Origin: Acipenser ruthenus
Lineage: Eukaryota > Chordata > Actinopteri > Acipenseriformes > Acipenseridae
Length of the DNA: 64,000 bases
Assembly: GCF_902713425.1 (NCBI RefSeq)
Contig: NC_081217.1
Coordinates: 20,934,659 to 20,998,658 of the forward strand
Direction: 5' to 3'
Shown: in pieces, positions 1 through 14,832 of the stretch
Layout of the letters: each line of letters begins with the position of its first letter
Numbering within the stretch: the first letter of the stretch is position 1
Notes under the pieces: model-generated
What the model saw: the letters and a program-made list of their open reading frames with translations, nothing else
The model's database searches: none
What the model was told of the DNA's origin: nothing
Made by a program: the position numbers and the translations under genes

Positions 1-1146
<1,146 letters not shown>

Positions 1147-1161
1147 GTTGTGGGCTCGGAT

Positions 1162-2433
<1,272 letters not shown>

Positions 2434-3210
2434 GGAGCGACCCCGAGATATAGCCTGTACAAGCCAGTGAAAGAAAAACTGAACAAATAAATACATCCTA
2501 GGTCTGGATCAATAGACAGTTATTTTATATACAGTATTAAGTCTTATTTATAAAGATGTATGTTTACACAATTATGCCATCGAGAGTGAACTTCTAGAGA
2601 TTATTGTGTTTTTTTTTTTTTAAGTGAACACACCTGCATGATCATAGTGGTTCACAGTTTTTGAGACTTTTGTGTAAAAGCTCTTTCAGATTTCCACCCT
2701 GGCAGATCTGTCAGGAAGCCGTGTGCTTGAACACTGAACGCGACGACCCACATTTCCATACACACCAGACTCTGTGCAAAGCCTTAGCTGACACAGTCTC
2801 TGCAGCGCGTCAGCTTATGTAAAAACAAGATTCATGTAAAGGACCAGCAGCTGGAAGATGAGAATCTTGCTTACGTTGGGTATTTTTTCAGAAATGAACT
2901 TTTGCACATTTTTCCTGCATTGTTTTCAAGGCAAGAGCCCTCTTTAAACTACCCTCTCTTCTATTCATCAAACCTCATTATACTCAACTCTGAAACAGCT
3001 TCCACAGTAAATCTCTTCTTTGTAAATGCCTGGCTTGTAGACCCTTGTCCTTTTTTGTAGATTCTGTTTAAACTTGAAAGTTATCAATGCAATTTGAAAG
3101 GCAGGGGTAGCCAACTCTAGTCTTGTCTTTTATTGAGTCTGGAATCACATTTCTGTAGCAAATATATTTTCTGTAAGCTGTATTTAATAATAAATATTTC
3201 TTGTGTGAAG
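2434..3210 (+). other. Probable 3'UTR of TMEM263-like gene, two poly(A) signals
   Basis: AATAAA hexamers at 2486-2491 (proximal) and 3189-3194 (distal) follow the stop codon in AT-rich sequence with no other gene between them. Which signal is used cannot be told from sequence alone. Confidence 0.55.
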
Positions 3211-3220
3211 ACTTGTGTGT

Positions 3221-3248
3221 TTCTGGAAGGTTCTAGAACATTCTAGAA
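3221..3248. promoter_or_regulatory. Six-unit perfect heat-shock element
   Basis: Alternating TTC and GAA triplets with exact 2-bp spacing: TTC 3221-3223, GAA 3226-3228, TTC 3231-3233, GAA 3236-3238, TTC 3241-3243, GAA 3246-3248. This is six contiguous inverted nGAAn pentamers with no mismatch. The consensus for one HSF trimer needs three. It lies just past the distal TMEM263 poly(A) signal. Whether a promoter uses it is unknown. Confidence 0.75.
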
Positions 3249-3817
3249 GGGGCGTAGCGTACAGGGTAGGGACAGGTGCAGTGTGGCTGATGCAATTCAG
3301 ATAGCTTCCCTAGTGCTGTAATATAAATCCAGCAGTGGCTTAGCAGGGGGGTAAATACTCTAGAGGCTTGGTAGACAGATTGATTGGTTTAAATAAACAA
3401 GAACAAAGCTGCAGTCGATGGGAGGGGTAACTTTACCAGTGCCTCGTCTGCACACGCAGCAGCTGGCCCAGGTAAGATATGCACCATGAGCCTGGTAATC
3501 AGCTGAAGGGAGCCGGTGCTGCGTATCTCTCCAGTGGAACAGAACTGCATTCAAATCCAGTGCTGTGTTCAGTATAACTGGAGAAGGCTGCAGTTCAAAC
3601 ACTGGGTCATAATCCTGCAGAACAAGCTCTATTTTGAAGCCCTAATTGTTGTTAGTTTTTTCCCCTCAAACTGACACAGAATTTCTGTAACATTGAATAC
3701 ATTCGTTGCAAATAGAAAACAGCAGCCAAGTTTTCACGGCAAGACACACCGACTTCAAACGCTGCACAGTTGCACATATTGAAAAGAAGCTCTCATAAAG
3801 AAAGGCAGAGCACTTAC

Positions 3818-3990
3818 CTAGAGTGATGCTGCACATCCCCGGCTCCCAGCAGGAGTCTGATCTAAACAGTCTGTTCAGCAGAAAAGGACTGTGGGAGCTG
3901 TAGTTTTTTTTTTTTTTAGAACATTGAGGCTACTTCCTCGGGTGTGGAAGCTGGAAAGACTACAGTTCCCAGCATGCTGTTCGTTCACAG
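3818..3990 (-). promoter_or_regulatory. Promoter-like segment with an opposed ZNF143-type motif pair and a minus-strand splice donor
   Basis: ACTACAGTTCCCAGCATGC at 3959-3977 fits the ZNF143/SBS consensus closely. A second copy in the opposite orientation (ACTACAGCTCCCACA, minus strand) lies at 3892-3906, and an ETS-like core (CTTCCTC) lies between them. On the minus strand, 70 bp further on, CTAG followed by GTAAGTG makes an excellent splice donor after 3818. The region lies between two convergent genes, so it would have to serve an unannotated, probably non-coding, transcript. The pair could instead be the arms of a small inverted repeat. Confidence 0.35.
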
Positions 3991-4412
3991 CGACCTTTGG
4001 CACTGCACTCAAAATGTTGCTTCCAATCTGCACTCCTGCATGCCGGGGCTGCAACGCTTCCTTCCTGCAGTGAAAGGTGTTAAGCAAGGTTGGCTGCTTC
4101 ACAATATGCCAGCACACTTACTCAAATCCCACTTGCAAAATATTGTAGTGCCTCACCTTGTAGCTTGAGATGCATGGGGTCTCATCACAGCTGCAATTCA
4201 AAGAAGCTAAATGACTCAGCCCTTACACAGTTATGCAATCCCTGTTCCAGCTGCTTCCTAGGCTAGTCTAGTAGCTTTGGTAACGATATCTTCCTGTGAG
4301 GAACTGTTTTCAGCTTGTCCATGCTATGCCTGTATCATGTAATAACTGCGATGTGGTTTTTGGTGCAGTGTGATGGACTGGTGTCTTACTTGACAGTTCT
4401 TACAGGGTATTG

Positions 4413-4415
<3 letters not shown>

Positions 4416-4450
<35 letters not shown>
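4416..4450. repeat. (CT)n microsatellite
   Basis: About 17 uninterrupted CT dinucleotides. Confidence 0.97.
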
Positions 4451-4453
<3 letters not shown>

Positions 4454-4833
4454 ATGTCCTCCCATCTCTGCTCAGCTCTAGCCTGTAGATAAAGGGCTAT
4501 TGTGTTCAAATCATTATTACATGATCTGATTACATGATTAGACGCCAGATGAATGGCTACAATAATTATATACAATTTGTAGCAAATGTGTAAATGGGGT
4601 GTCTCTCACAGGGCTGGGTAATTAGGCATGCAGATATAATGCCTGAAGTATATTATGGGATGTGATATTCTTTGTAAACTGCGCTTTGTGTCGGGATCAG
4701 TGAAATGAAAGCCATGTGAAGCACACTCAGGACTCTTAGCAGTGCAGTATTTAATGAATTCTTTTAATTACAAAGTCAATTTCACAGTATATTCTTATCT
4801 GAATTTTAATCAGAAACACTGGACAGCTCTGTG

Positions 4834-4838
<5 letters not shown>

Positions 4839-4902
<64 letters not shown>
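4839..4902. repeat. (AT)n microsatellite
   Basis: About 32 AT dinucleotides in the gap between the TMEM263-like and cryptochrome genes. Confidence 0.97.
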
Positions 4903-4904
<2 letters not shown>

Positions 4905-4959
4905 TAAACTGAATAAACAGTAAAGGTTAGGAAAGTTGAGACACACCGGAATCTATTTA

Positions 4960-6369
4960 AAATGCATTTTTTATTTTTTTATACAAAGCAGACACACACA
5001 CAAATGCACATTAGTGTTTGTTTTCTTTTAAATCCACAGGTTTCTGTTGGAATAGTACAAAAAAAAAAACACTTACATTTAAATGAAACACTTCATGGAA
5101 CATTTTGAAACAGTTGAACCATTTATTGTAATTTTCCAAAAATGTAATTGCTGTCAATGAAAGCTTTTAACAAGGTGGAAATAATCACCGCCTCGACTTC
5201 AGGAGAGAAGAGGAACAGGAGCAACTGATTCACGGAGGACTTTACAATATAAAACAAAACAGCCAGCCCCTGGAAATGCAGTGAAGTTTAATACAGTTTA
5301 ATCTCATTATAAAAACACAAGTCAGACAGATCTGGTGAACGGTTTTCCTTTGGTCAGTTAACGTTTTCTAAAACGTAACTGTCTCAGAGTCGTTCAAAAG
5401 GGGAATGAAATCCAGTGAACGAAACCACAAAACTGTGTGTCTTAAAACTTTCTGGGGATTACAGCATCAAACCCCCTTCCCTTGTCTCCCGGTCTTGCTT
5501 CGTAAGGATTATTCAGTTTTTCCACTTTGGAATCCTGAGGAAGGTTTGTTATCTCAAAAAAAAAAAAAAAACGCATGTAAAAATGGAACCGATGCACTGG
5601 CCTGCAGATCAATAAGCTACCAACAACCGAACGAGCAAGACGGGCTGAATGACCTCCTCTCGTTTGCAAACTTTCTCATGTTCTTATCAAAATATAATGC
5701 ACAATATCCCGGGCACAGCGCACTTCCAGCGAGTTCTGTTTATGTGAGCTTGTGTTCCTATCAGAGTTTTACCTTCCAAAAGTAAAAAACAAACACACAC
5801 ACACAGCAAAAACCTTTCAAACCTGAGCAGCTTTTTACAAACTAAAAAAAAAAAAAAAATACAGACGGGTTGTTTTACAAAACTTACATATAAAACTAAA
5901 TATAATTTCTGACTATTTTCCTTGAATAAAAAATAAATAAATAAATAAATAAAATACAGCTGTGTAGTCGATAATAATGTAGAGCCTCAGTCCGATGCCA
6001 TGTTCACAGTCTGTACGTCCACATGTTTCTGCAAGACAAAAAAACAACTGAAGTTTGCAAGCAGCATCACACAGATCACATATTTGAATACGTAGAACAA
6101 TATAGGCGATACAAGTTATTTGCATCTGCACCCACAGCTTGAGGAATCACACACATTCTCAGGCAAAGGTTCATCAAAATCTGACAAGCGTTTCCCCAAG
6201 ATATAGCCTTCAATTTCTCAGCATTTACAAAATCAGTCTGGAGGGCTAGATTTGCAAAATTAACAGAAACATTTCGACTTAGCCTTTGAGGTTAGCAAAA
6301 TCAGAGTAAGCTATCATAACAATATAGTTAAAGAGAAAATTACAATAACAGGGAGATGCCGGTTAAAAA
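4960..6369 (-). other. Probable 3'UTR and downstream flank of the cryptochrome gene
   Basis: Minus-strand AATAAA candidates (TTTATT on the plus strand) occur near 4966-4980 and at about 5116. No other gene is visible. An ATAA tetranucleotide run lies at 5926-5953. The exact 3' end is not determinable by eye. Confidence 0.4.
5555..5695 (+). repeat. Dispersed repeat 3' end (LINE/SINE-like tail)
   Basis: The segment ending in CCTCCTCTCGTTTGCAAAC and CTTTCTCATGTTCTTATC resembles the 3' tail of a very common fish interspersed repeat that usually ends in ATGTTCTT repeats. Its class is recalled rather than proven. It sits inside the presumed cryptochrome 3' region. Confidence 0.45.
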
Positions 6370-9300
6370 TTACAAAAGTAGTCTCTCCTCAAATGGAGGA
6401 CAACAGCTCTTCAGGGGCTGAGACGGGTTGAGAAGTGAAAAGCCCACCTCGTCACTCTGCCTCCTCACCTTCACTGCTGAGGTCTGCGCCCCGTCTTCAG
6501 GACCCCCGTCTCTCTCCCGTTTACCTGAATGACTCCCATCGCCACTTCCCTGAAGGAACTGACCTGGAGAGGAATAAATAAAGCTTCAGCAACAAAATGC
6601 TTCCAAGTAACCACAGATGTTTTGGACACGCAGACTTTTTTTAACAGGCTGATTTGCCTGGAGATCTCTTTCAACCTCCCAAATGGTACATTAAAATGCA
6701 GACAGCCAGAGCAAGATTTTCTTTTGAATTTTCACTGTGTCCTTTATTGTGCTCAGGATTGCATTGCAGACACTGAGAAAAGACTGCTAGTCGAAGTGCT
6801 TGTGCAGCAGGGAGATGAGACTCGGGGCGCAGTGGAAAGGGGGTACCTGGTGGCTGGGGCGCTGCAAACTCCCCGTGGGAACTGGCTGACTGGTACACGC
6901 GATGGGCGGCACCTCCTGGTACATTCGCTCCGGCTGTGGGGTAGCCTAAAAGACAAAAGGGGAGAGAAAAATAACCAGTGAGATTTCAAGGAACGAGGTG
7001 TGTCAAAAACAAGAGCCCTTCATAGCAAGAACTGAGTCACAAGGCAACGACAGAACTAATCACAAAAGCAGTCATTTCACAGCACATGGACAGGCAAGCT
7101 GGCTAGTCACAAGTGTAAGACTTGCTAGTCAGAACCTGTGTTGCGTTCGCTGGCTTGGGCTTCAGCTTCACCGCCTGGCTTGTGTGGACTGTGTCAGTGT
7201 CGACTTTCTCTAGGGAAACACAGTCCTTTCTGGGTTTGGCCAGAGCTACAATGCAGGGCAATGTAAAACGCATCTGGTTACTTCACATGATCCATGAAAA
7301 AATATATATATATTGTTCTGTTCTCATGTACACTCAATAAAGGGGTTCCTTCTTCAGGACTGAAAGGGTTAACACTAAAAGAGATGCATACAATTGTTTT
7401 TGTCAAGGTCTTCAATGACAAGGCATTTAGTGCAAGTCTCTTTTAGGGTTACTACACGTACCACGGCTGTATTAGCTGTGGATGAATGCATGATGTGCAT
7501 GTAAATTATTTTTCAAAATCAGAAACTTCAACACTTGACCCCCTCCTGAAGCCAGTGTCCCCCTTTTGCGTCGATTGCTCTGGTTGCTGGCTGCTTGACT
7601 CTGCAGTGGATGCAAGTAAATGTAGACAAGCAATGCATTTGAAAAAGTGATGATCAGCCGCCCTCAGAACAGAGCTTCCGCAGGAGGTGCCCCTGGCTGC
7701 TCACCGTGTTGCAGCACGCTTGTTCCTGGCTGCTCGTCGCTGTCGAAGCTGAGGAGGATGCTGCTGTTCCCGCTGGCGACTGGGTTACCTGCAGAGTTAC
7801 AAACAGAACCCTGCTTCACGTGCTGAATAAATATCCCGCCAGTCCCCAGTCCTCAGTCCCCTGCCCAGTTCAAGTTGCTCACCGTGTGCACTGTGGTTTC
7901 CAGACTGCTGTTCTCCTGGGGAGTACGCCATCATGCCCCCGCTGCCACTGTGGTTCGAAGGCACCGAGGCAAGCAGGCCTGTGGAGAGAGCAGAGATAAA
8001 AACAGACAAACATGAACACTGCGCCCTCCATCTGCATTATTTACTACAGCCGAATATCAAAGTTAGGTGATAGGGCCCCTGGTTAACACAGTCTCCTTAC
8101 CCAGCCCCCTGTAGCGGGACAGCTGCTGGTAGATCTGCTTCATCCTCTCGATATTGAGCCGGCTGGCCTCCGCGTGGTTCACCATGGGCTTGGGGTAGTG
8201 CACTCCGATCACACACTTGGCAGCGCTCTGCACCGCGGCAGGAGCGTTCCATGGGTCATAGATATACTTGGCAGGGAAACCTCGGAGAACAGGAAGGTAG
8301 CGCCTGCAAGCACGGAAGGGGAGATAAAAAACCACAGAGTCTCATCGTGAACACCAGGCGCTGGCTGTGGACCGGCCGGCTGACAGCAGGACGCAGCACC
8401 GAGGTGTGCTGCTTGAAAATATGTCTAATCTCTTGTTCAAAAGGCTGACTTTGCGGAGCTGTCACTGCAGACGGTTTAAAAGTGGAAGGCGATCTGTGTG
8501 TTCTGTGTAGGAAAGCAGATCTTAAACTCACAGGCTGAACAAACATAAAGCAGTGTGGCTGTACGGTATGGTAGCGAGGCCCTGCAGCACATGCTACAAG
8601 CAGAGCAGCCGGCACGTCCGACTGCAAAGCAACCCACCTTATGTAGTCTCCGTTGGGGTCCGTCCTGCGTCCGAAGCCCACAGGACAGTAGCAGTGGAAG
8701 AACTGCTGGAAAAACGAGCTGCAGGAGAGCCACATCCAGCTCCCAGCGTTCACACTCCAGTCTGCGTCCAGTAAGAGCTCCTCGAACACCTAGCGGACAG
8801 GAGCGAGGCGTTCCTTAAAACACACACCGGGGAGCGAACCCAGGAAAGAAAGAGCTACCACCACTTCAGAACAACAGAATCCACACCCCAGGAACAACAC
8901 CTCAATATGTTCTGCACTGCCTCCGAGTTCTCAAGCAATTCATTTGAAATCCAGCCCTGTTCATTCATGTGGATTTAATTACCTGGGCTGTAGATGAACC
9001 TCTTGCGCCAAATTCAATGGAAATCTCTCGAAATATGCTCTCAAATATGATACAAATCCACTGTTGCTACCTGCACTGCTCTCCAGGGCTTCTCTTATCT
9101 GCTCAATCGGTGATCGGGTCAAGTTATTTGAAAGCACCCGGAGCCTTGTTAAAGCTGGATTATTTACAGCTGCGTTACCTTCATGCCCTCCTCCCAGCTG
9201 ATCCACAGGTCTCCCCTGGTCAGGAAGCAGGCCACAGCGTGCCGAGCCAGGTGGTGGATCCAGCCCTCCTGCCTCAGCTGGGTCATGATGGCGTCGATCC

Positions 9301-9868
9301 AAGGGAAGCCGGTCTTGCCCTCTGCCCACTTGGCCAGGGCCTCGGGGTTGCGGTCCCAAGGGATGCGCACGCAGATGGGGTTGCCCTCCATCTTGTCGAA
9401 GCGTGGGTTGGCGGTTGCGGCCGCGTAGAAGAACTCGCGCCACAGGAGCTGCCCATACAGGGAGAGCGGCGGGGAGCTGTGCTTCTTCACCTGCAGGAGG
9501 AGGAGGAGGAGATTGAGCAACACTTTCCAGCACTGCATTTCTCTCTCTGTAAAGTAAGCTGACAAATCCCTCGGCCCGGCGTCCTCTCTTGTGCCTCCAC
9601 TCTCTGAGTGAAAGGTAATTGATCACTATCCTTTCTCTGTGCTAGATTGCTGATGCATTTCCAGCCTATGCGTTTCCTTTCTGTATACTGCAGCCCTGTA
9701 TGTAACACACTGTGTTGCACCCACCTTTCTGTAGAGGTCTGTGAGCTTGAAGTAGAAGAGACGGCAGGACAGGCAGCCGAAGCGCAGGTAGGGGCTCAGC
9801 CCGGTCGGACTCGCCAGCAGGGAGTTTGCGTTCATTCTCGGCCGTTCAAAATTAGCAACCCAGGCCTG

Positions 9869-9904
<36 letters not shown>

Positions 9905-9978
9905 ACATTAGAGCCTCCGAGCACCTCTTCTAAAGCTGTCCATTAGCAGTTCAAAGTTCACTGACGTCAAGGATCTTC

Positions 9979-10033
<55 letters not shown>

Positions 10034-13000
10034 CGCTCACTTTTCTCTCCAGATGACGCTCTATTCTCGCCAGCGCTTCCGTCTCCCCGCCGGGCCACAC
10101 CGCAGAGGCAAGACCTTCTGTGTCGAACCCTGGGCCAAGAACAAACACGACAAGGTCAGGAACTCCCTGCTCTGTGCGCCCCCTTCCAGGAGCAGCTGGT
10201 AAAACTACTCCCTGTGCAGGGAGGAATCGGGAGAGAGGCGCGTGTACTGAGATCCGAAACCAAAAGCATTTCTTGCAACTTGCAGAGCAAAATGGTTATT
10301 GAACGATCAACATATGCGATTTAAAGCTGGTACAGATGCATGGTTATTTATTTAGGATTTGATCCACAGCATTACCTTAGGGTGTCGATACTGCCTTCAA
10401 ATCAGAAGGTAGAACCGATGCAACAATCGGAGGATATCCAATATCCTTGCATGCTAAGAAATGACCGTACCATAACCCACAGAGATTCTCAATATAATAA
10501 ACCCTTCAACGTTTCACAAGTTTGATCAGGGGTGGGGGGGGGTACTTAACACAATTTACATGGTGCAGAAATACAAATAAAGAATGCAATTCTGTTTTTG
10601 TAACAAGACAAGCAAAACACCGCGCCGGTGTGATGTTTACCGAGCTCCTCCAGCGATGGCACCCCGTACTTGTCGCTGTGGTCGTCCGAGACGGGCGTGA
10701 CGCACCCCCCCATGAAGGCCGCGGAGAGGGGCTCCACGGGCAGCTCCGGGGGCTCCATGCGGCTCACCAGCGTCTGGAAACGCTTGTAGGTGAGCGGAGG
10801 CTGCCCGCCGTTCAGCTCGCTGATCCTGCCGAGCAAACGGAGAAGAACAACGGCTTCAGGAGACGCCGGCCACAAAAAAAACACCTCCGGCAGGTTTTTT
10901 GACGAACCAATCCGAACGCTCACCTGTCCAGGTCGTACAGCGTGTGCGAGGTCTTCACCACCACCTCCACCCCCGCCTCCGACGCCAGCTTCTTGATGGC
11001 CGCGTCGCGCTCCTTCCCGAAGGGCTCGGAGTCGTACTCGAACGTAAGCCGCGAAATCTTCCACTCCTGCACGGGGAGGGGAGAGCGACGGGGTGCGTGA
11101 GTAGCGCTGAAAACATTCTATTACAGCACGGGGGTGAAAAACAGGGAAACTTGCCTTGAAAAGCCGGGGGAACACGTTGGCAGGCTGCCCACGAATGACA
11201 AAGAGCCGTGAGTTTAGCTTGCGGAGGCTGGCATCAAGGTCTTCCAGGCACTGCAACAGAAACCTGAAACACAGGAGAACAGAAGAGAGAGGCGTCACCA
11301 ACAGACCAGATTCATACAGCGGGATTCACAGCCAAGCATGCCAGACCGCTCTACAGACACTGGCCCACAGTACCGTCCATCTGAAGCCTTGATCATTCCT
11401 TTATTCTGGGTTGTGGTTTCACACAGGGGTGCTGAAATGTTTCCCCTCCATTCTGGATTGGAAGTTTAAAATCGTTTCAGTGAATGAAAAAAAAAACATT
11501 TAACCCCTTCACTACTCAGCATGTGGAGCTGTTCCAGCAGAGAAAAGTAAATCAGAGAAATGTCAGCCACACAGATTAAGAGTAGGAGGCTCTAATGAAA
11601 CTTCATGTGCTGGGAGGTGAGGTGCTGTAACATGTAGCTCTATAAAAAGAACGAGACACACTTGTGTCATCTCTGCTGCTTAATATGTGCCCCGCGTTTT
11701 CATTGAGAAGACAAGATTTCATAAAATTACGCAATTACATTCCTGGAATCACACGGAGTAACGCAACGACAACTAAAAACTTGGGTGAATAAAATATGCT
11801 GCAACTACCACCAGCTAACAGAAGAGGGCACTGTTCTCAACTAATTGTATCTTATAACAGTAGTTCCTGAACCTGGTCCTGGGGGAACCCCCTGTGTTTG
11901 CTGGTTTTCATTCCAACTGAGCTCTCAATTACTTAACTAGACCCTTAATTGAACTGATCATTTGCTTAATTAGACCTTTTAACTTATTTTTGGAATGACC
12001 TATTTTTTTATGAATCCATGAGTATATAAATAAAAGGAGAAATGCCAAACAAGTAGGTGGCTGATGCACGTCACCTAATGGCAAAGCACAAAACATGGTC
12101 ATTTCAACGCGGACTTAACGAGAGACAGCCCTGCAGTCTCATTTTAAAAACCAGTGACCTTTACAAGACAACGGCAGCGGCTGCAAAAGCAATCAGTGCA
12201 TCCAGGCAGAAGTGACTCGGATCTATACAGCCACTCGCTGGCTAATGCTATCATCACAAAGCAATGCTCCTTTCAATTACATTAGCTGCCCACTATTTAT
12301 ATCCTGTTATCCGGGGGAAGTTGGAAAAAAACATGTTGTATATATGCAAGTAAATTGCGAGGTTTGCACTTTGTGTTTGGGGCTTCAGATAAGAAAAACG
12401 AGGTACAAGCAGACGGCATGACTCTACGCAGGCAGGGACTGCGGACTTCAAGCAGAGACTTTTGTGAACGGATTCTGCAAAACGACACGGAAATGACTGC
12501 AAAGTTGAACAGAACGGTTCTGTTTTTAACAAGCTACTTCAAAGTCTCTCCAGCAACTCAAGATGGTGGGGCACTAAAAATACCTGATCCTGCCCGCTTA
12601 GATTCAGAGGCTGCCAAACCCATCTGTCTGTGGCGCTACAAGGCTGTCTATTTCTGTGCCCACAGGAATAAACAGACCTTCTGTTGCGTTCTGAAGCTGG
12701 TCACTTATTGTTCTGTGAATCCACTAAGCACTTACACTTACTGTTCCTCTGTATGATGAATTCGGTAGCTCTTTCACACTCAGTTCAGGACATTGATCAA
12801 TCCTGGCTTCAGAGCCAGGGCACACACCAGCATGGATACTGTGTTAGGGTGTTACTCTACATTAGCCTCTTCTGCCCTGCTGCTGTAATTAGTGTGTGTG
12901 TGTGGGAATGGAAGGTTGGCAGGGATGGGGTTAAATCTGTCCCTGCCAGCAATCTCAGGGGTGTCCATTTCAAAAGGAATCCACAACGTCACACAGTCGT

Positions 13001-14832
13001 GTTCTGAAGGATTCAAGAACTTACTTCCTCTTTTACACATGCTTGGCTGTCTTTACTCTGCGAGCACGCCTGGCAGTTACTGTACTTGCAGCAGGAGGGG
13101 GTTATAAATGGCTTTTTTTTCAAGCTCTGAGTCTCGTAGTTTTGCAAAGCAAGGCAGAATTATTAAGCAGCAAGGCATTGCATCGAGGATACTGGGCAGA
13201 CACCACATACCCTCACGGTCAAGGTTCAAAACCCACTCCGCCCTGACACAGGGACGCCCCATGCTTCTCGATCATCCTGCTAGATTCAAAACCAGAGGGG
13301 ACGATCCTAGACTGCCATTGAGCACCTGCTCTTACTGTAGCAATACCCGAAACCAAACGCATCAAAACATCCCCTGGGCTGAAGGTGTATTTAACATTCA
13401 ATGAGGGCAGAGCACCACTGTGTTTCTGCATTGGCACAGCTGGAGAGCTCTGAGAACACAATGAACCTAGCAGGCTCAAAGAGCTACAGAAACGTTGTGA
13501 TTGTGAAAATCAAATCACCTGGGCAGAAACGCGTCCTGTCCTCGTTGTTCTGTTTTTTATTGTATTTATTCTAGGAAGATTGAAAAAAACAATAAAATAC
13601 AAAATCAACAGATGCGAAACAATTCTTTTGGAGGACAAAAACACATTCCTGCAACTGGGGATTCAATCACTTGTCTGGCAACAGTTTACCACAATCAATG
13701 CAAGCGTGCATTGAAATACATCAAACGTTTTGGGGTTTTTTTGTACTGTAAATGTTGGATGTATTGACAGCCATGCAAACAATTACCCGCAGTGTCCTAG
13801 TCTCAACAACTTGCTAAAAATAATGAAGAATAATAAGAATAATAATATGCATGCATTTTCAAATCCTGAACTGGGTTTGATCTCAAACTCAACAACCTTT
13901 TTTGTAGGACAGGCAAAAGAACAGTTGTCAGGGAGATGGAATTTATTGATCAGAAGATCAAATGAATTTCGACACAAACATGTTTGAAATCAGGTGAATC
14001 TGACCTACTTCCGTGTACAGAGGCAGCTAAGAGCTTTACTGTTGTTTCACACCCACACACACTTCATAAATATTCTGTTATTCACTCAGTTAACCTCGTC
14101 ACTATTACTCACTGAACTAAGGCACGCTTTGGGTTTTGGCTACATCCTCAGCTGGCAGGAAATTTAATTTCTTAAGCAGTTTTCATATTCAGCTCCAATC
14201 TTTCAATTAGTTTGATTGGTCCTGGCTTTAATAGTAAAACCAGGAATGTCTCAAACTGCTATGCAATGGGAGTCTTCTTTCCATTCCTGAATGTCCCATT
14301 GTGGTTGACGCCTCTGCTTAAAAACGAAGCTGAGAAATTAGCGTCCATTTTCTTTTAGCAATGAACGATAACAGAGTGCATCTGTAATTTCTGTCCCTGT
14401 ACAACCTCGTTAGAACATGGAAAACCTCTGTACGAAAAAAAAAGTTAGAGGGGGACAGAATTTACAGTGGCACGCCCCTAGTGGTCATGTCGCAAACTAA
14501 ATTCAGCTTGTGGGAGTCTTTTCAGAAGCAGATCCAGAGGATGAATGAGTATGTTTCTCTCTCTCTGGAATTGTTCGTAAGCAGAAACAGACAATAGGCA
14601 ATGATCGGGAACAACGTTAAGATTTCCAATATTAAGAAAACGCAAAGGATTTTAATCTCTGGGACTCTGCTTACCTCCACCTGTTGAGTCCTAAATTGGA
14701 CGAGCCAGCGAACCAAGGGTCCAGAAAGTAGACGCAGCGGACAGTCCCGGCTCCCCGCACAGCCTCCTTCAGCGCTGGGTTATCATGCAGCCGCAGCCCC
14801 TTACGGAACCAGTGGATGGAATTGTGTCCCAT
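6370..14832 (-). CDS. cry1b: Cryptochrome, cry1b-type circadian repressor, 13 coding exons
   Basis: Coding exons from 5' to 3' on the minus strand: 14832-14675, 11263-11155, 11066-10924, 10825-10641, 10129-10041, 9865-9725, 9490-9179, 8789-8638, 8303-8101, 7978-7883, 7788-7705, 6945-6847, 6563-6370. The total is 1965 nt, or 654 residues, with every phase consistent. It starts [20 protein letters not shown]. Residues 1 to about 130 form the photolyase-like alpha/beta domain, and about 210-495 the FAD-binding domain, which includes [35 protein letters not shown] and [17 protein letters not shown] divergent tail of about 157 residues (four exons) is rich in Ser/Gly and ends with KR- and RRQ-type basic patches. 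In vertebrates CRY1-type proteins repress CLOCK-BMAL1 in the nucleus. Wording such as [20 protein letters not shown] and RGQPANVF resembles fish cry1b proteins more than mammalian CRY1 or CRY2. The paralogue label is from memory and needs a tree. Intron 2 has a GC donor. Confidence 0.9.
9981..10032. repeat. (ATT)n microsatellite in a cry1b intron
   Basis: About 17 ATT units, ending about 9 bp from a splice donor on the minus strand (exon end 10041). Confidence 0.97.
11861..12005 (+). mobile_element. hAT-type non-autonomous element, partial
   Basis: The segment starting CAGTAGTTCCTGAACCTGGT, followed by a GGTTTTCATTCCAACTGAGC stretch and an AATTAG-rich part, matches a widespread fish MITE whose 5' end begins CAGTGGTTC. 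The matching 3' terminal repeat is not clear, so the copy looks truncated or diverged. It lies in the first cry1b coding intron. Confidence 0.5.
14208..14290 (+). mobile_element. Right half of the 'GGGAGTCTT' foldback MITE
   Basis: Carries the right arm (AGTAAAACCAGGAATG, then CTGCTATGCAATGGGAGTCT and CCATTCCTG). The left side at 14150-14207 is poorly matched, and no target duplication is visible. It belongs to the same family as the copies at 18446, 20266, 22108, 24639 and 27811. Confidence 0.7.

Noticed and set aside
3360-6369. MTERF2 between TMEM263 and the cryptochrome, as in human
   Set aside because: No mTERF repeat frame of suitable length exists in the gap on either strand.
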